Shown in pieces: positions 7,464 through 14,907 of a stretch of 38,167 nucleotides of DNA. A model generated the notes under the pieces. That model was given only the letters and a program-made list of their open reading frames with translations. It made no database searches and was not told the origin of the DNA. Position 1 is the first letter of the stretch. The number at the start of each line of letters is the position of its first letter. A program made the position numbers and the translations under genes. Source of the DNA: Chloroflexota bacterium (GTDB lineage Bacteria > Chloroflexota > Anaerolineae > Aggregatilineales > Aggregatilineaceae); NCBI GenBank assembly GCA_012729765.1, contig JAAYCM010000034.1, forward strand, positions 1 through 38,167. The letters are read 5' to 3'.

Positions 7464-7963
7464 GCACACAGCACCGCTGTTGGGTGTATGGCGACGACGT
7501 GAACACCGACGTGATCTTTCCGGGGCGCCACACCTACACGCTGCGCACGCCGGAAGAGATCGCCGCGCACGCGCTCGAAGACCTCGATCCGGCGTTTGCG
7601 GCGGGGGTGCAGCCCGGCGATGTGATCGTGGCGGGGCGCAACTGGGGCTGCGGCAGCAGCCGCGAGCAGGCCGTGACCGCGCTCAAATACGCCGGCGTGA
7701 GTGTGATCGTGGCCGGGTCGTTCGCGCGCATCTACTTTCGCAACTGTATCAACCAGGGCGTGCTGCCGGTGGTGTGCCCGCCGCTGCATGACGCCGTGCG
7801 GACCGGCGACGTGATCACGTTCGACCACGCGGCGGGGCGGATCATCGCGGGCGGGCAGGCGTTCCCGATCCCGGCACTGTCGCCGTCCGTGCAGGCGATT
7901 CTCGACGCGGGCGGGCTGATCCCGATGCTGCAGCGCCGCTTCAAGGGGGAAGCCGCCTCATGA
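7460..7963 (+). CDS. hacB: Homoaconitase small subunit (HacB/LysU)
   Basis: A 167-residue LeuD/HacB-type swivelling subunit. It shows the [14 protein letters not shown]-terminal motif, a TYTLRT loop (the segment that governs substrate choice between malate-type and homo-substrates) and the highly conserved [12 protein letters not shown] motif. ATG 7460 overlaps the hacA stop (ATGA). A longer in-frame upstream extension (from 7283) is rejected because it lies wholly inside hacA. Its stop overlaps the next gene by 4 nt. Confidence 0.9.
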   Translation: MSTQHRCWVYGDDVNTDVIFPGRHTYTLRTPEEIAAHALEDLDPAFAAGVQPGDVIVAGRNWGCGSSREQAVTALKYAGVSVIVAGSFARIYFRNCINQGVLPVVCPPLHDAVRTGDVITFDHAAGRIIAGGQAFPIPALSPSVQAILDAGGLIPMLQRRFKGEAAS

Positions 7964-8916
7964 CGCACACGATCACGGTCATCCCCGGTGACGGTATCGG
8001 GCAGGAAGTGATCCCGGCGGCGGTCGAGGTGCTGCACGCGCTGGACCTGCCGCTGCGCTTCCAGCAGGCCGAAGCCGGGTTCGGCACGTTCGAACGTGTC
8101 GGCACGGCGCTGCCGCCCGAAACGCTGGCGTGCTGCGCGGAAAGCGACGCGATCCTGTTCGGGGCGACCAGCTCCCCGATGACCAAAGTTGCCGGGTATC
8201 ACAGCCCGGTCCTGGCGCTGCGCCGCCACTTCGACCTGTTCGCCAACCTGCGCCCGGCGCGCGAGGGCGCGATCGATCTGCTGGTGGTGCGCGAGAACAC
8301 CGAAGGGCTGTACAGCGGGCGCGAGCGCGTGACGGACGGCGGCACAACCGCGATTGCCGAGCGTGTGATCACCGCCGGGGCCAGCGAGCGGATCGTGCGC
8401 GCGGCGTGCGAGCAGGCCCGGCAGCGGCGGGGCAAACTGGCGCTGGTCCACAAGGCCAACGTCCTCAAGGAGACGTGCGGGCTGTTCCGGCAGGTGGGGC
8501 TGGCCGTCATTGGGGAGTATCCCGATCTCGAAGTCGAGGAGCTGCTGGTCGATACGGCCGCACTGAAGCTGGCGCAGGACCCGGGCCGCTTCGACGTGAT
8601 CGTGACCACCAACCTGTTCGGTGACATCCTGAGCGATCTGGCCGCCGGGCTGACGGGCGGGCTGGGGATGGCTCCGTCGGCCAATATCGGGGCGGGGCAT
8701 CCGGCGCTGTTCGAGCCGGTGCACGGCAGCGCGCCGGACATCGCCGGGCAGGGCGTGGCCGATCCCCGCGCCGCGATCCTCAGCGCCGCGCTGCTGCTGG
8801 ACTTTCTCGGCTGTTCCGCTGAGGCGGAGCGCGTGCGGCAGGCCACCTACGCTACGCCCCACACGGGCCGCACCGCCGCCACGACGCGGGCCATCGTGCA
8901 GGAAGTCGCGCCATGA
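7960..8916 (+). CDS. hicd: Homoisocitrate dehydrogenase
   Basis: A 318-residue member of the isopropylmalate/isocitrate/homoisocitrate dehydrogenase family that oxidatively decarboxylates homoisocitrate to 2-oxoadipate. It carries the [11 protein letters not shown]-terminus, substrate-binding [25 protein letters not shown], catalytic Lys in VHKANVLK, metal-binding Asp in [12 protein letters not shown], and the cofactor segment [13 protein letters not shown]. Sequence alone does not separate homoisocitrate from isopropylmalate dehydrogenase. The operon position makes the former very likely. ATGA overlaps lie at both ends. Confidence 0.88.
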   Translation: MTHTITVIPGDGIGQEVIPAAVEVLHALDLPLRFQQAEAGFGTFERVGTALPPETLACCAESDAILFGATSSPMTKVAGYHSPVLALRRHFDLFANLRPAREGAIDLLVVRENTEGLYSGRERVTDGGTTAIAERVITAGASERIVRAACEQARQRRGKLALVHKANVLKETCGLFRQVGLAVIGEYPDLEVEELLVDTAALKLAQDPGRFDVIVTTNLFGDILSDLAAGLTGGLGMAPSANIGAGHPALFEPVHGSAPDIAGQGVADPRAAILSAALLLDFLGCSAEAERVRQATYATPHTGRTAATTRAIVQEVAP

Positions 8917-9968
8917 CCGGCAAGCTGCTGATCGACGTGGTGCGCTGCTACAGTCCATCCGAGCAGGAAGGCCCGGCGGTGGCGTACCTGGTCGAGTGGA
9001 TGCAGGGGCACGGCTTCCAGGCGGCGATCGACGCGGCGGGCAACGCGGTCGGCTGGCGTGGGCCGGATGACGCGCCGCACACCCTGCTGCTGCTGGGGCA
9101 TATCGACACGGTGCCGGGCGAGATTCCGGTGCGCGTGGAAGACGGGCGGCTGTATGGGCGCGGCAGCGTGGACGCCAAGGGATCGCTGTGCGCGTTTGCC
9201 GAGGCGGTGGCCCAGGCCGTGCTGCCGCCGGACCTGCGTGTGATCGTGGCCGGGGCGGTCGAGGAAGAGATCGCCACCAGCCGGGGCGCGCACTATATCC
9301 GCGACCGTTACGCGCCCGACCTGTGCATCATCGGGGAGCCGAGCGGGGCGGGGCGGGTCACACTCGGCTACAAGGGGCGGCTGCTGGTCGATTACGCCTT
9401 AGAGCGCCCGATGGTGCACTCGTCCCGCCCGGAGCCGAGTGTCGGGGCGCTGGGGGCGGCCTTCTGGCAAGCGGTGCTCGCGTGGGCCGATCAGCAGAAC
9501 GCGGGCGCGGGCCGCGCCTTCGAGCAGATCATCCCCCGGCTGAACGGCATCAACACGACGTCGGACGGCTTCCGCGAGGCGCTGGCGATGACGGTCGGCT
9601 TCCGGCTGCCGCCGCGCCTGACACCCGACGACGTGCTGGGCGCCATTTCCGAGTTTGCCGCGCCGGACGCTGCGCTGCATGGTTACAGCCAGGTGCGGGC
9701 GTATCAGGCGGAGAAGAATAACGCCCTGGTGCGCGGGATGCTGGCCGCGATCCGGGCACAGGGGGCGCAGCCGGGCTTTGTGCTCAAGGGCGGCACGAGC
9801 GATATGAACACGGTCGGAGAGCGCTGGTCCTGCCCGATCATCGCCTATGGGCCGGGCGACAGCGACCTGGACCACACGCCGCACGAGCACCTGGAACTGG
9901 CCGAATATGCGCAGAGCGTCGCCACGCTGCGCCACCTGATCGAGTACCTGAATCTGAACGGGCGCTAG
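8913..9968 (+). CDS. lysK: LysK, LysW-lysine hydrolase (M20 family)
   Basis: A 351-residue zinc peptidase-like enzyme that releases lysine from LysW and regenerates the carrier in the last step. M20 motifs are clear: GHIDTVPG (first metal His plus catalytic Asp), GSVDAKGSL (bridging Asp), GAVEEEI (catalytic Glu and metal Glu), GEPSG, and a C-terminal metal His in [14 protein letters not shown]. The start ATG 8913 overlaps the upstream stop by 4 nt. This is the last gene of the operon; repeat R3 begins just downstream. No lysN-like class I aminotransferase follows. Confidence 0.92.
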   Translation: MTGKLLIDVVRCYSPSEQEGPAVAYLVEWMQGHGFQAAIDAAGNAVGWRGPDDAPHTLLLLGHIDTVPGEIPVRVEDGRLYGRGSVDAKGSLCAFAEAVAQAVLPPDLRVIVAGAVEEEIATSRGAHYIRDRYAPDLCIIGEPSGAGRVTLGYKGRLLVDYALERPMVHSSRPEPSVGALGAAFWQAVLAWADQQNAGAGRAFEQIIPRLNGINTTSDGFREALAMTVGFRLPPRLTPDDVLGAISEFAAPDAALHGYSQVRAYQAEKNNALVRGMLAAIRAQGAQPGFVLKGGTSDMNTVGERWSCPIIAYGPGDSDLDHTPHEHLELAEYAQSVATLRHLIEYLNLNGR

Positions 9969-9979
9969 AGCGATAGCTG

Positions 9980-10085
9980 ACCCCCTCCCTAAATCCCTCC
10001 CCCACAAGGAGGGCGGGACTTGAAAGGCGCTGCGCTTCACCCCTTCCCTCCGCGAAGCGTGGGGGAAGGGGCCGGGGGATGGGGG
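9980..10085. repeat. Palindromic C-rich intergenic repeat, copy R3
   Basis: Follows lysK by ~11 bp. It starts CCCCCTCCCTAAATCCCTCC and ends GGAAGGGGCCGGGGGATGGGGG, with an inner CACCCCTTCCCTCCGCG / CGTGGGGGAAGGGG pairing. Its orientation is opposite to R1 (the TAAATCC arm comes first). As the first structure after lysK it could end or process the lys transcript, though it has no T-run. Confidence 0.8.
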
Positions 10086-10117
10086 TAAAAACGCTTAGCA
10101 GACCGTAATCTGTGAAT

Positions 10118-10160
10118 CATACGCCCCACGCGCGGGTATCAGTCGGGCCTGGGGCGTATG
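10118..10160. other. Perfect 11-bp inverted repeat between convergent genes
   Basis: CATACGCCCCA (10118-10128) is the exact reverse complement of TGGGGCGTATG (10150-10160), with a 21-nt spacer. It lies between lysK and the convergent lysine-rich mini-gene. It may serve as a bidirectional termination hairpin, but neither side has a clear T-run. A smaller inverted repeat (AAAACGGGTTTT) follows near 10167-10178. Confidence 0.6.
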
Positions 10161-10193
10161 GCTACCAAAACGGGTTTTGCATCATATGGGCGG

Positions 10194-10274
10194 CTACTTT
10201 TGCTTCTTGTCCTTTTTCTTCTTCTTGTCTTTCTTGCCGTCCTGCTTCTTGGGTTTATCTTCCTTCTTGCCCAT
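10194..10274 (-). CDS. Lysine-rich 26-residue peptide
   Basis: A 26-codon ORF on the minus strand with ATG at 10274-10272 and TAG at 10196-10194. A strong ribosome-binding site (GAGGAG) lies 6 nt before the ATG and a promoter-like pair is ~40-70 nt upstream. Fifteen of 26 residues are Lys (12 AAG, 3 AAA). The rest are Asp, Gln, Gly, Glu and Pro, starting MGKKEDKPKK. There are no hydrophobic residues apart from the initiator, so it is probably disordered and might bind nucleic acid or another anionic partner. It faces lysK, the end of the lysine operon. No known family is recognised; function unknown. Confidence 0.6.
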   Translation of the reverse strand: MGKKEDKPKKQDGKKDKKKKKDKKQK

Positions 10275-10314
10275 CGTATTCTCCTCAAAGCCGCTTGTTA
10301 GGCGCAGTGATCAC

Positions 10315-10344
10315 AGTATAGCCGCGTTGTTTCCGCCAGGGCAA
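10315..10344 (-). promoter_or_regulatory. Candidate promoter for the lysine-rich peptide gene
   Basis: Read on the minus strand, TTGCCC (10344-10339) and TATACT (10320-10315) are separated by 18 bp. The -10 matches consensus at 5 of 6 positions; the -35 is weaker. The predicted start lies ~30-35 nt before the ATG at 10274, with a good ribosome-binding site between. Confidence 0.45.
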
Positions 10345-10456
10345 GTGGCGTGGAGCGGCACGCCCGGCAGCCATAACCTGTCTAAATGCGGCGTATGCTG
10401 TAAGCTCTACGGTAGCCGCTGGCTGTGGGCGGGTGACACATGAGAGGATGGCACGG

Positions 10457-11239
10457 ATGGACCCTCAGGCATATCAGGCTTTCACCGAGGCGCTGCTGCA
10501 CAAGCTGGAACACGATGCGCGCGTGCTGGCGCTGATGGCGGCGGGATCGATGGCGCAGCAGTCGCACCCGCCCGACGAATGGTCCGATCACGACTTCTGG
10601 CTGATAGTGGAGCCGGACGCGCGGGCGTGGTTCCACACCCGGAGCGAGTGGCTGCCCGACAGCGATCAGTTGGTGCTGTTCTTCCGCGAGCCGCACGGCG
10701 GTTTCAAGGCCCTCTACCGCAGCGGGCATCTGCTGGAGTTCGCCGTGTCTGATCGCGAGGGGATGCTGCACGCCAGGGTGAATGACTACCGCCTGCTGAT
10801 CGACCGCATCGGGTTGGCGGCAGACCTGGCACGGATGCACGCCGCGACGGTGGCTGACTTCCAACACGCGACCGGCGACGATGTGAGTCTGCTGGGGCAG
10901 TTCATGACCAATCTGCTGGTGGGGGTGGGGCGCTACCGGCGCGGTGAGCAGTTGAGCGCCCGGCAGTTGATCACGCTGTCGTCGCTCTACTCGCTGCTGC
11001 AACTGATCCCCAAGCATATTCCCGCCGAGCGCCCCGTGCCGCTCGACAACCTCGATCCACTGCGCCGGGCGGAGCTGGCCTATCCCACGCTCGGAGCCGA
11101 GATCAACCGGCTGGTGCGGCTTGAACTGGAGCAGGCGGCAGCCGGACTGCTCGATCTGGCCGATCGGCTGCTGCGCGACCGCCTGGCCGAGTATCCCGCC
11201 GAGGCGGTGGAAACCGTGCGCCGCTGCATCCTGCGTTAG
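10457..11239 (+). CDS. Nucleotidyltransferase-fold protein (aminoglycoside/lincosamide nucleotidyltransferase-like)
   Basis: A 260-residue protein with the polymerase-beta nucleotidyltransferase signature near its N-terminus: ALMAAGSMAQQ followed by EWSDHDFWLIVE (~residues 25-50). The GS and the DxD-like SDHDF are the nucleotide and metal-binding elements. The C-terminal ~120 residues are helical. The length and the pattern D-x-R-V-x-A-x-M-x-x-GS resemble Lnu(B)/AadS-like antibiotic nucleotidyltransferases, but the true substrate cannot be told from sequence. ATG 10457 is preferred (GAGAGG 9 nt upstream); GTG 10433 and ATG 10448 are alternatives. It is convergent with the flavoprotein gene and monocistronic. 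Confidence 0.75.
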   Translation: MDPQAYQAFTEALLHKLEHDARVLALMAAGSMAQQSHPPDEWSDHDFWLIVEPDARAWFHTRSEWLPDSDQLVLFFREPHGGFKALYRSGHLLEFAVSDREGMLHARVNDYRLLIDRIGLAADLARMHAATVADFQHATGDDVSLLGQFMTNLLVGVGRYRRGEQLSARQLITLSSLYSLLQLIPKHIPAERPVPLDNLDPLRRAELAYPTLGAEINRLVRLELEQAAAGLLDLADRLLRDRLAEYPAEAVETVRRCILR

Positions 11240-11255
11240 CGGCGGATGGGGTGGT

Positions 11256-12497
11256 TTATTGAGCGGCGCTGTGCCCGGCCAGCCACCCGGTTGAAAAGGC
11301 GGCCTGCAGGTTGTAGCCGCCGGTATCGGCATCCAGATCGAGCACCTCACCGGCAAAATACAGGCCCTTCACCAGCCGCGATTCCAGGGTGCGCGGCTCG
11401 ACTTCGCGCAGGTCCACGCCCCCGGCGGTGACGATCGCGGCGGCGAGCGGCTGGTAGCCGGTTATGTCCAGGCGGAAGTCCTTGAGCCAGGCGCGCAGCC
11501 GGCGGCGTTCGTGGGCCGTGATCTGGTGGGCCGAGCGGTCGGGCGGGATGCCGGTCAGATCGAGGGCGACCGGGATCAGCTTGCGCGGCAGCCATTCTTT
11601 CAACAGCGTGTGGACCTGCTGTTTGCCGTGCGCGTCGAGATCGCGCAGCAGCCGTGTGTCGAGCGCCGGCTCGTCCAGATCCGGCAGCAGATCGATCGAT
11701 AGGCTCACGCGCTGCCCGGCGCGCAGTCCGTCTACGGCGGTCTTGCTCAGCGCCAGGATCAGCGGGCCGGATACGCCGAAGTGGGTGAACAGCATTTCGC
11801 CGGTGTGCCCGGCCTGCCTGCGCCCATTGATCCAGACGCTCGCCCGCACGTCGCGCAGGCTGACACCCATCAGCCGCCGGGTCGTATCGCCCGCCGTCTT
11901 CAGCGGGATCAGCGCCGGACGGATCGAGACGACGGTATGCCCGACAGATTCGGCCAGCCGGTAGCCGTCGCCGGTCGAGCCGGTGCCGGGATAGGACGCG
12001 CCGCCGGTGGTCACGATCACGGCATCGACGCGGCAGATCGGCGGGCTTCCCGCCACCTCGACGCCGGTCACGCGCCCCCCTTCGACGCGCAGCCGCTCCA
12101 CGCGCGCCCCGGTTTGCAGTCGAACGCCGCGATTCAGTGCCCAGCGCACGAGCGCATCGACCACATCCTGCGCGTTTTCGCTGGCCGGAAAGACGCGTCC
12201 GCTCGCCTCGGTGATGGTCCGCACGCCCTGGGCGCGGAAAAATGCTAGCAGATCATCGGCGAAGAACTGCCCGAAGGCCGGGCGCAGAAACCGCCCGTTG
12301 GGGCCAAAGTGGGTGATGAAGTCGGGCAGCGGCGCGAGGTTGGTCAGGTTGCAGCGCCCGCTGCCGGTGATCAGAATCTTGCGGCCCGGCTGGTCCATCT
12401 TTTCGAGCAGCAGCGTCTCGGCCCCCGCCGCAGCGGCCTGTCCTGCCGCCATCAGCCCGGCTGCGCCGCCCCCCACGACGATCACGCGGCGCGTCAT
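11256..12497 (-). CDS. HI0933/BaiN-family NAD(P)/FAD-dependent oxidoreductase
   Basis: A 413-residue flavoprotein with an N-terminal FAD-binding Rossmann motif (VIVVGGGAAGLMAAGQAA, residues ~5-22). It also has PGRKILITGSGRCNLTN, typical of the HI0933/YhiN family, and the C-terminal LYFAGEVLDLDADTGGYNLQAA. The family's biochemical role is poorly defined. The start ATG at 12497 overlaps the stop of the TIR-WD40 gene (ATGA, 12494-12497), so the two are translationally coupled. A longer start at 12518 is less likely because it lies inside the upstream gene and lacks a family-like N-terminus. Confidence 0.88.
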   Translation of the reverse strand: MTRRVIVVGGGAAGLMAAGQAAAAGAETLLLEKMDQPGRKILITGSGRCNLTNLAPLPDFITHFGPNGRFLRPAFGQFFADDLLAFFRAQGVRTITEASGRVFPASENAQDVVDALVRWALNRGVRLQTGARVERLRVEGGRVTGVEVAGSPPICRVDAVIVTTGGASYPGTGSTGDGYRLAESVGHTVVSIRPALIPLKTAGDTTRRLMGVSLRDVRASVWINGRRQAGHTGEMLFTHFGVSGPLILALSKTAVDGLRAGQRVSLSIDLLPDLDEPALDTRLLRDLDAHGKQQVHTLLKEWLPRKLIPVALDLTGIPPDRSAHQITAHERRRLRAWLKDFRLDITGYQPLAAAIVTAGGVDLREVEPRTLESRLVKGLYFAGEVLDLDADTGGYNLQAAFSTGWLAGHSAAQ

Positions 12498-13870
12498 GCC
12501 GGCTCGACGACGGCCCACAGCCGGACGGTCGCATCGTGCGAGGCCGAGGCCAGCCAGCGCCCGTCAGCACTGAACGCGATCGCGCACACGCCGCCCTCGT
12601 GCCCACGCAGCACGCGCAGCGCCCGCTTCTGATCGGCCTTCAGCGCGTCGTCGGTTTTCCATAGGCGGATACAGCCATCGAGCGAAGCCAGCGCCAGCAG
12701 ATCGCCGCTCGGATTGAAGGCGAGGCTGCGCACGCAGTTGGCGTTGTAATCGGCGTAGAAGATCGTGCCGCCCTGCCGGGTATTCATATCCCGCACCAGG
12801 ACCGCGCCATCCGCCAGGGCCAGCGCCAGCAGGGTATCCTGGGGATGCAGGCTGAGGCTGCGCACGTCCTGCCCTTCGCTGGCCCACTTGATCGCTTGCT
12901 GCTCGAGCAGGTCCCAGACCCGCGTGCCAACCGCACCGGCAGCAGCCAGCCACACGCCGGGCGACGGGCCGAACGCGACGCCGTAGACCGGACCCGCGCC
13001 GTGCTCCAGCGTGCCGGACACCGTGCGCTTGATCGGGTGCCACAGCCGCACGGCACCATCCTCGCCCGCCGAGGCCAGCAGCTTACCATCCGGGCTGAAG
13101 GCGACAGCGTGCACCGGCCCTTTGTGCCCGCGCAGCGCCGTGATCCCATAACGCCGCGCCACGTCCCATAGGCGCACCGTGCCATCGGCTGAAGCTGAAG
13201 CCAGCAGCACGCCATCGGGGCTGAAGGCGACGCCGTAGACCGGCCCCTCGTGCCCGATCAACGTCTTGCTCGCTTTGCGCCGCGCGACATTCCACAGCCG
13301 CACGCTCTTATCCTCGCCCGCCGAGGCCACGAACGCGCCATCGGGGCTGAAGGCGATGCTGCGCACCGTGTCGCGATGGCCGCTCAGCACGGCCACTTCC
13401 GCGATCTGGCGGACGTTCTCCGCCGTAATCGGTTCCTGGCCGACCGCTGGTTTTTTGGTGCGGCGCTTGCGCGTCGGGGCTTCGGGCGGGGGAGCCATCA
13501 CGCCCAGCGCGGTGAGCAGCCTTTGCAGCGCGGCATCCTGGCCGTGCGCCAGGTCGATGTGCTGGAGCAGCCGCAGCCGGAACGGGATGGTGCACGTTTC
13601 GAGCATCACCGGGTAGATCGGCTTGTTGGTGTCCAGAAAGTAGCTCCACTCGACCTTGACGTTTTTGGAGCGCATCGCCTGGGGCGTCATCACCAGGACC
13701 ATCGCGTCGGTGGCTTCCAGCGCCGCGCCGACCGCCTCATCCCAGTCCTGGCCGGGCCGGATGTCGTCGTGATCGACCCAGGTCCGCACCCCGGCGGCGC
13801 GCAGCCCGGCGGCCAGCTCGCGGACGAAATCGTCATTCAGATTGGAATGGCTGATGAATACCCAGGTCAT
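12494..13870 (-). CDS. TIR domain plus seven-WD40-repeat protein
   Basis: A 458-residue cytoplasmic protein. Residues 1-~130 form a TIR domain (starts TWVFISHSNLNDDFVRELAAGLRAAG; ends with a membrane-free alpha/beta fold). It includes the conserved Glu of the putative NADase site in SKNVKVEWSYF. A ~30-residue basic linker (RKRRTKK) leads to seven WD40 repeats (residues ~160-458, each with GH...FSPDG...LASA..D..VRLW), enough for one beta-propeller. Bacterial TIR domains often cleave NAD+ or act as signalling enzymes in immunity; WD40 domains bind partners or ligands. The ATGA overlap with the flavoprotein suggests joint expression. The actual role is unknown. Confidence 0.9.
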   Translation of the reverse strand: MTWVFISHSNLNDDFVRELAAGLRAAGVRTWVDHDDIRPGQDWDEAVGAALEATDAMVLVMTPQAMRSKNVKVEWSYFLDTNKPIYPVMLETCTIPFRLRLLQHIDLAHGQDAALQRLLTALGVMAPPPEAPTRKRRTKKPAVGQEPITAENVRQIAEVAVLSGHRDTVRSIAFSPDGAFVASAGEDKSVRLWNVARRKASKTLIGHEGPVYGVAFSPDGVLLASASADGTVRLWDVARRYGITALRGHKGPVHAVAFSPDGKLLASAGEDGAVRLWHPIKRTVSGTLEHGAGPVYGVAFGPSPGVWLAAAGAVGTRVWDLLEQQAIKWASEGQDVRSLSLHPQDTLLALALADGAVLVRDMNTRQGGTIFYADYNANCVRSLAFNPSGDLLALASLDGCIRLWKTDDALKADQKRALRVLRGHEGGVCAIAFSADGRWLASASHDATVRLWAVVEPA

Positions 13871-13993
13871 GGTTCCTGTCTCGTGTGGTGGCGGACGGAT
13901 CGCAGGCCCCAGTATACAGGAACTGGGCGGTCTTTGCGCGGCGGGAAGATTAGCATTCTCTAACGGGTAAGGCCCGGCATCGGGCAGGCAGAA

Positions 13994-14881
13994 TCAGCGC
14001 CGGGCATCGTCGCGTTGGAAGGGCGGCTCGACGGCCTCGGAAGTCAGCGCGCTATAGAGCCGGGGGCGGCGATAGGCGTTGCCCCACACCTCGTGCTGGC
14101 GGTAGTCGCGCAGCCGGGCCAGGTCGAACACGGCCAGAAAGACGCCCTCGGCCTCGTCCGCCTCGACCAGCTTCATATCGAGCGAGGTTTCGTCCGGCCC
14201 GAAGGCGATCCCGTCGTAGGCGACCGAGTGGCCGTTGTGCTGCGGCGCGGCGTAGTTGGCCATCGCCACGCCGAGCATATTTTCCATCGCGCGCGTGCGA
14301 AGCTGACTGAGGCGGTTGTCTTCAGCGGTGCAGGCGTTGGGCACCAGGATGATCTCCGCACCGCCGAGCATCAGCAGACGGGCGCTTTCGGGGAACTCGC
14401 GGTCGAAGCCGATCATCGCGCCGATCCTGACCGCGCCCTGAGCGGTATCGAGCGCCGCCACCGGGAAAGCGTCGCCGGGCGTGAGGGCCGCTTCGCGGTC
14501 GAACTCGCAGGTGTGCACCTTGGCATAGGTCAGGACGATCGCGCCGTGCCGGTCGATCAGCGCAAGCGTGTTGCGCGGCGCGCCGTCCCAGCGCTCCAGA
14601 TAGGTCAGCCCAACTGCCAGATTCAGTTCGCGGGCCAGCGCCTTGAAGTGCTGCACGAACGGATCATGTGGTCCGACCGCCTGCGCCGCCCAGCGCGCGA
14701 CCGCGTCCGGCTGGGCCGGATCGGGCAGGTCATAGCCGTTGCTCCACATCTCCGGGAAGAGCGCGATATCCGCGCCCATCTGGGCGGCCTGGCGGCAGAA
14801 CGCCTCACCTTTGCGGCGGTTGGCATCCTGATCGGTGCCGCACGCGGCCATTTGCAGCAGCGCGATCTTAAGCTGGCTCAT
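13994..14881 (-). CDS. Nitrilase-superfamily protein with catalytic Cys replaced by Gly
   Basis: A 295-residue carbon-nitrogen hydrolase fold. Glu44 (LFPEMW) and Lys121 (TYAKVH) of the Glu-Lys-Cys triad are present. At the nucleophile position the protein reads MIGFDREFPE, so Gly158 (codon 14410-14408, GGC) stands where family members have Cys. The surrounding sequence is otherwise conserved, so this looks like a pseudoenzyme or a one-base (TGC to GGC) change. ATG 14881 is preferred (AGGGGA ~10 nt upstream); ATG 14905 is possible. It is 26 bp downstream of the large permease gene and probably co-transcribed with it. A sequencing error is the other explanation. Confidence 0.85.
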   Translation of the reverse strand: MSQLKIALLQMAACGTDQDANRRKGEAFCRQAAQMGADIALFPEMWSNGYDLPDPAQPDAVARWAAQAVGPHDPFVQHFKALARELNLAVGLTYLERWDGAPRNTLALIDRHGAIVLTYAKVHTCEFDREAALTPGDAFPVAALDTAQGAVRIGAMIGFDREFPESARLLMLGGAEIILVPNACTAEDNRLSQLRTRAMENMLGVAMANYAAPQHNGHSVAYDGIAFGPDETSLDMKLVEADEAEGVFLAVFDLARLRDYRQHEVWGNAYRRPRLYSALTSEAVEPPFQRDDARR

Positions 14882-14907
14882 GAGTTGGTTTCCCCTGGAC
14901 TGCAAAC

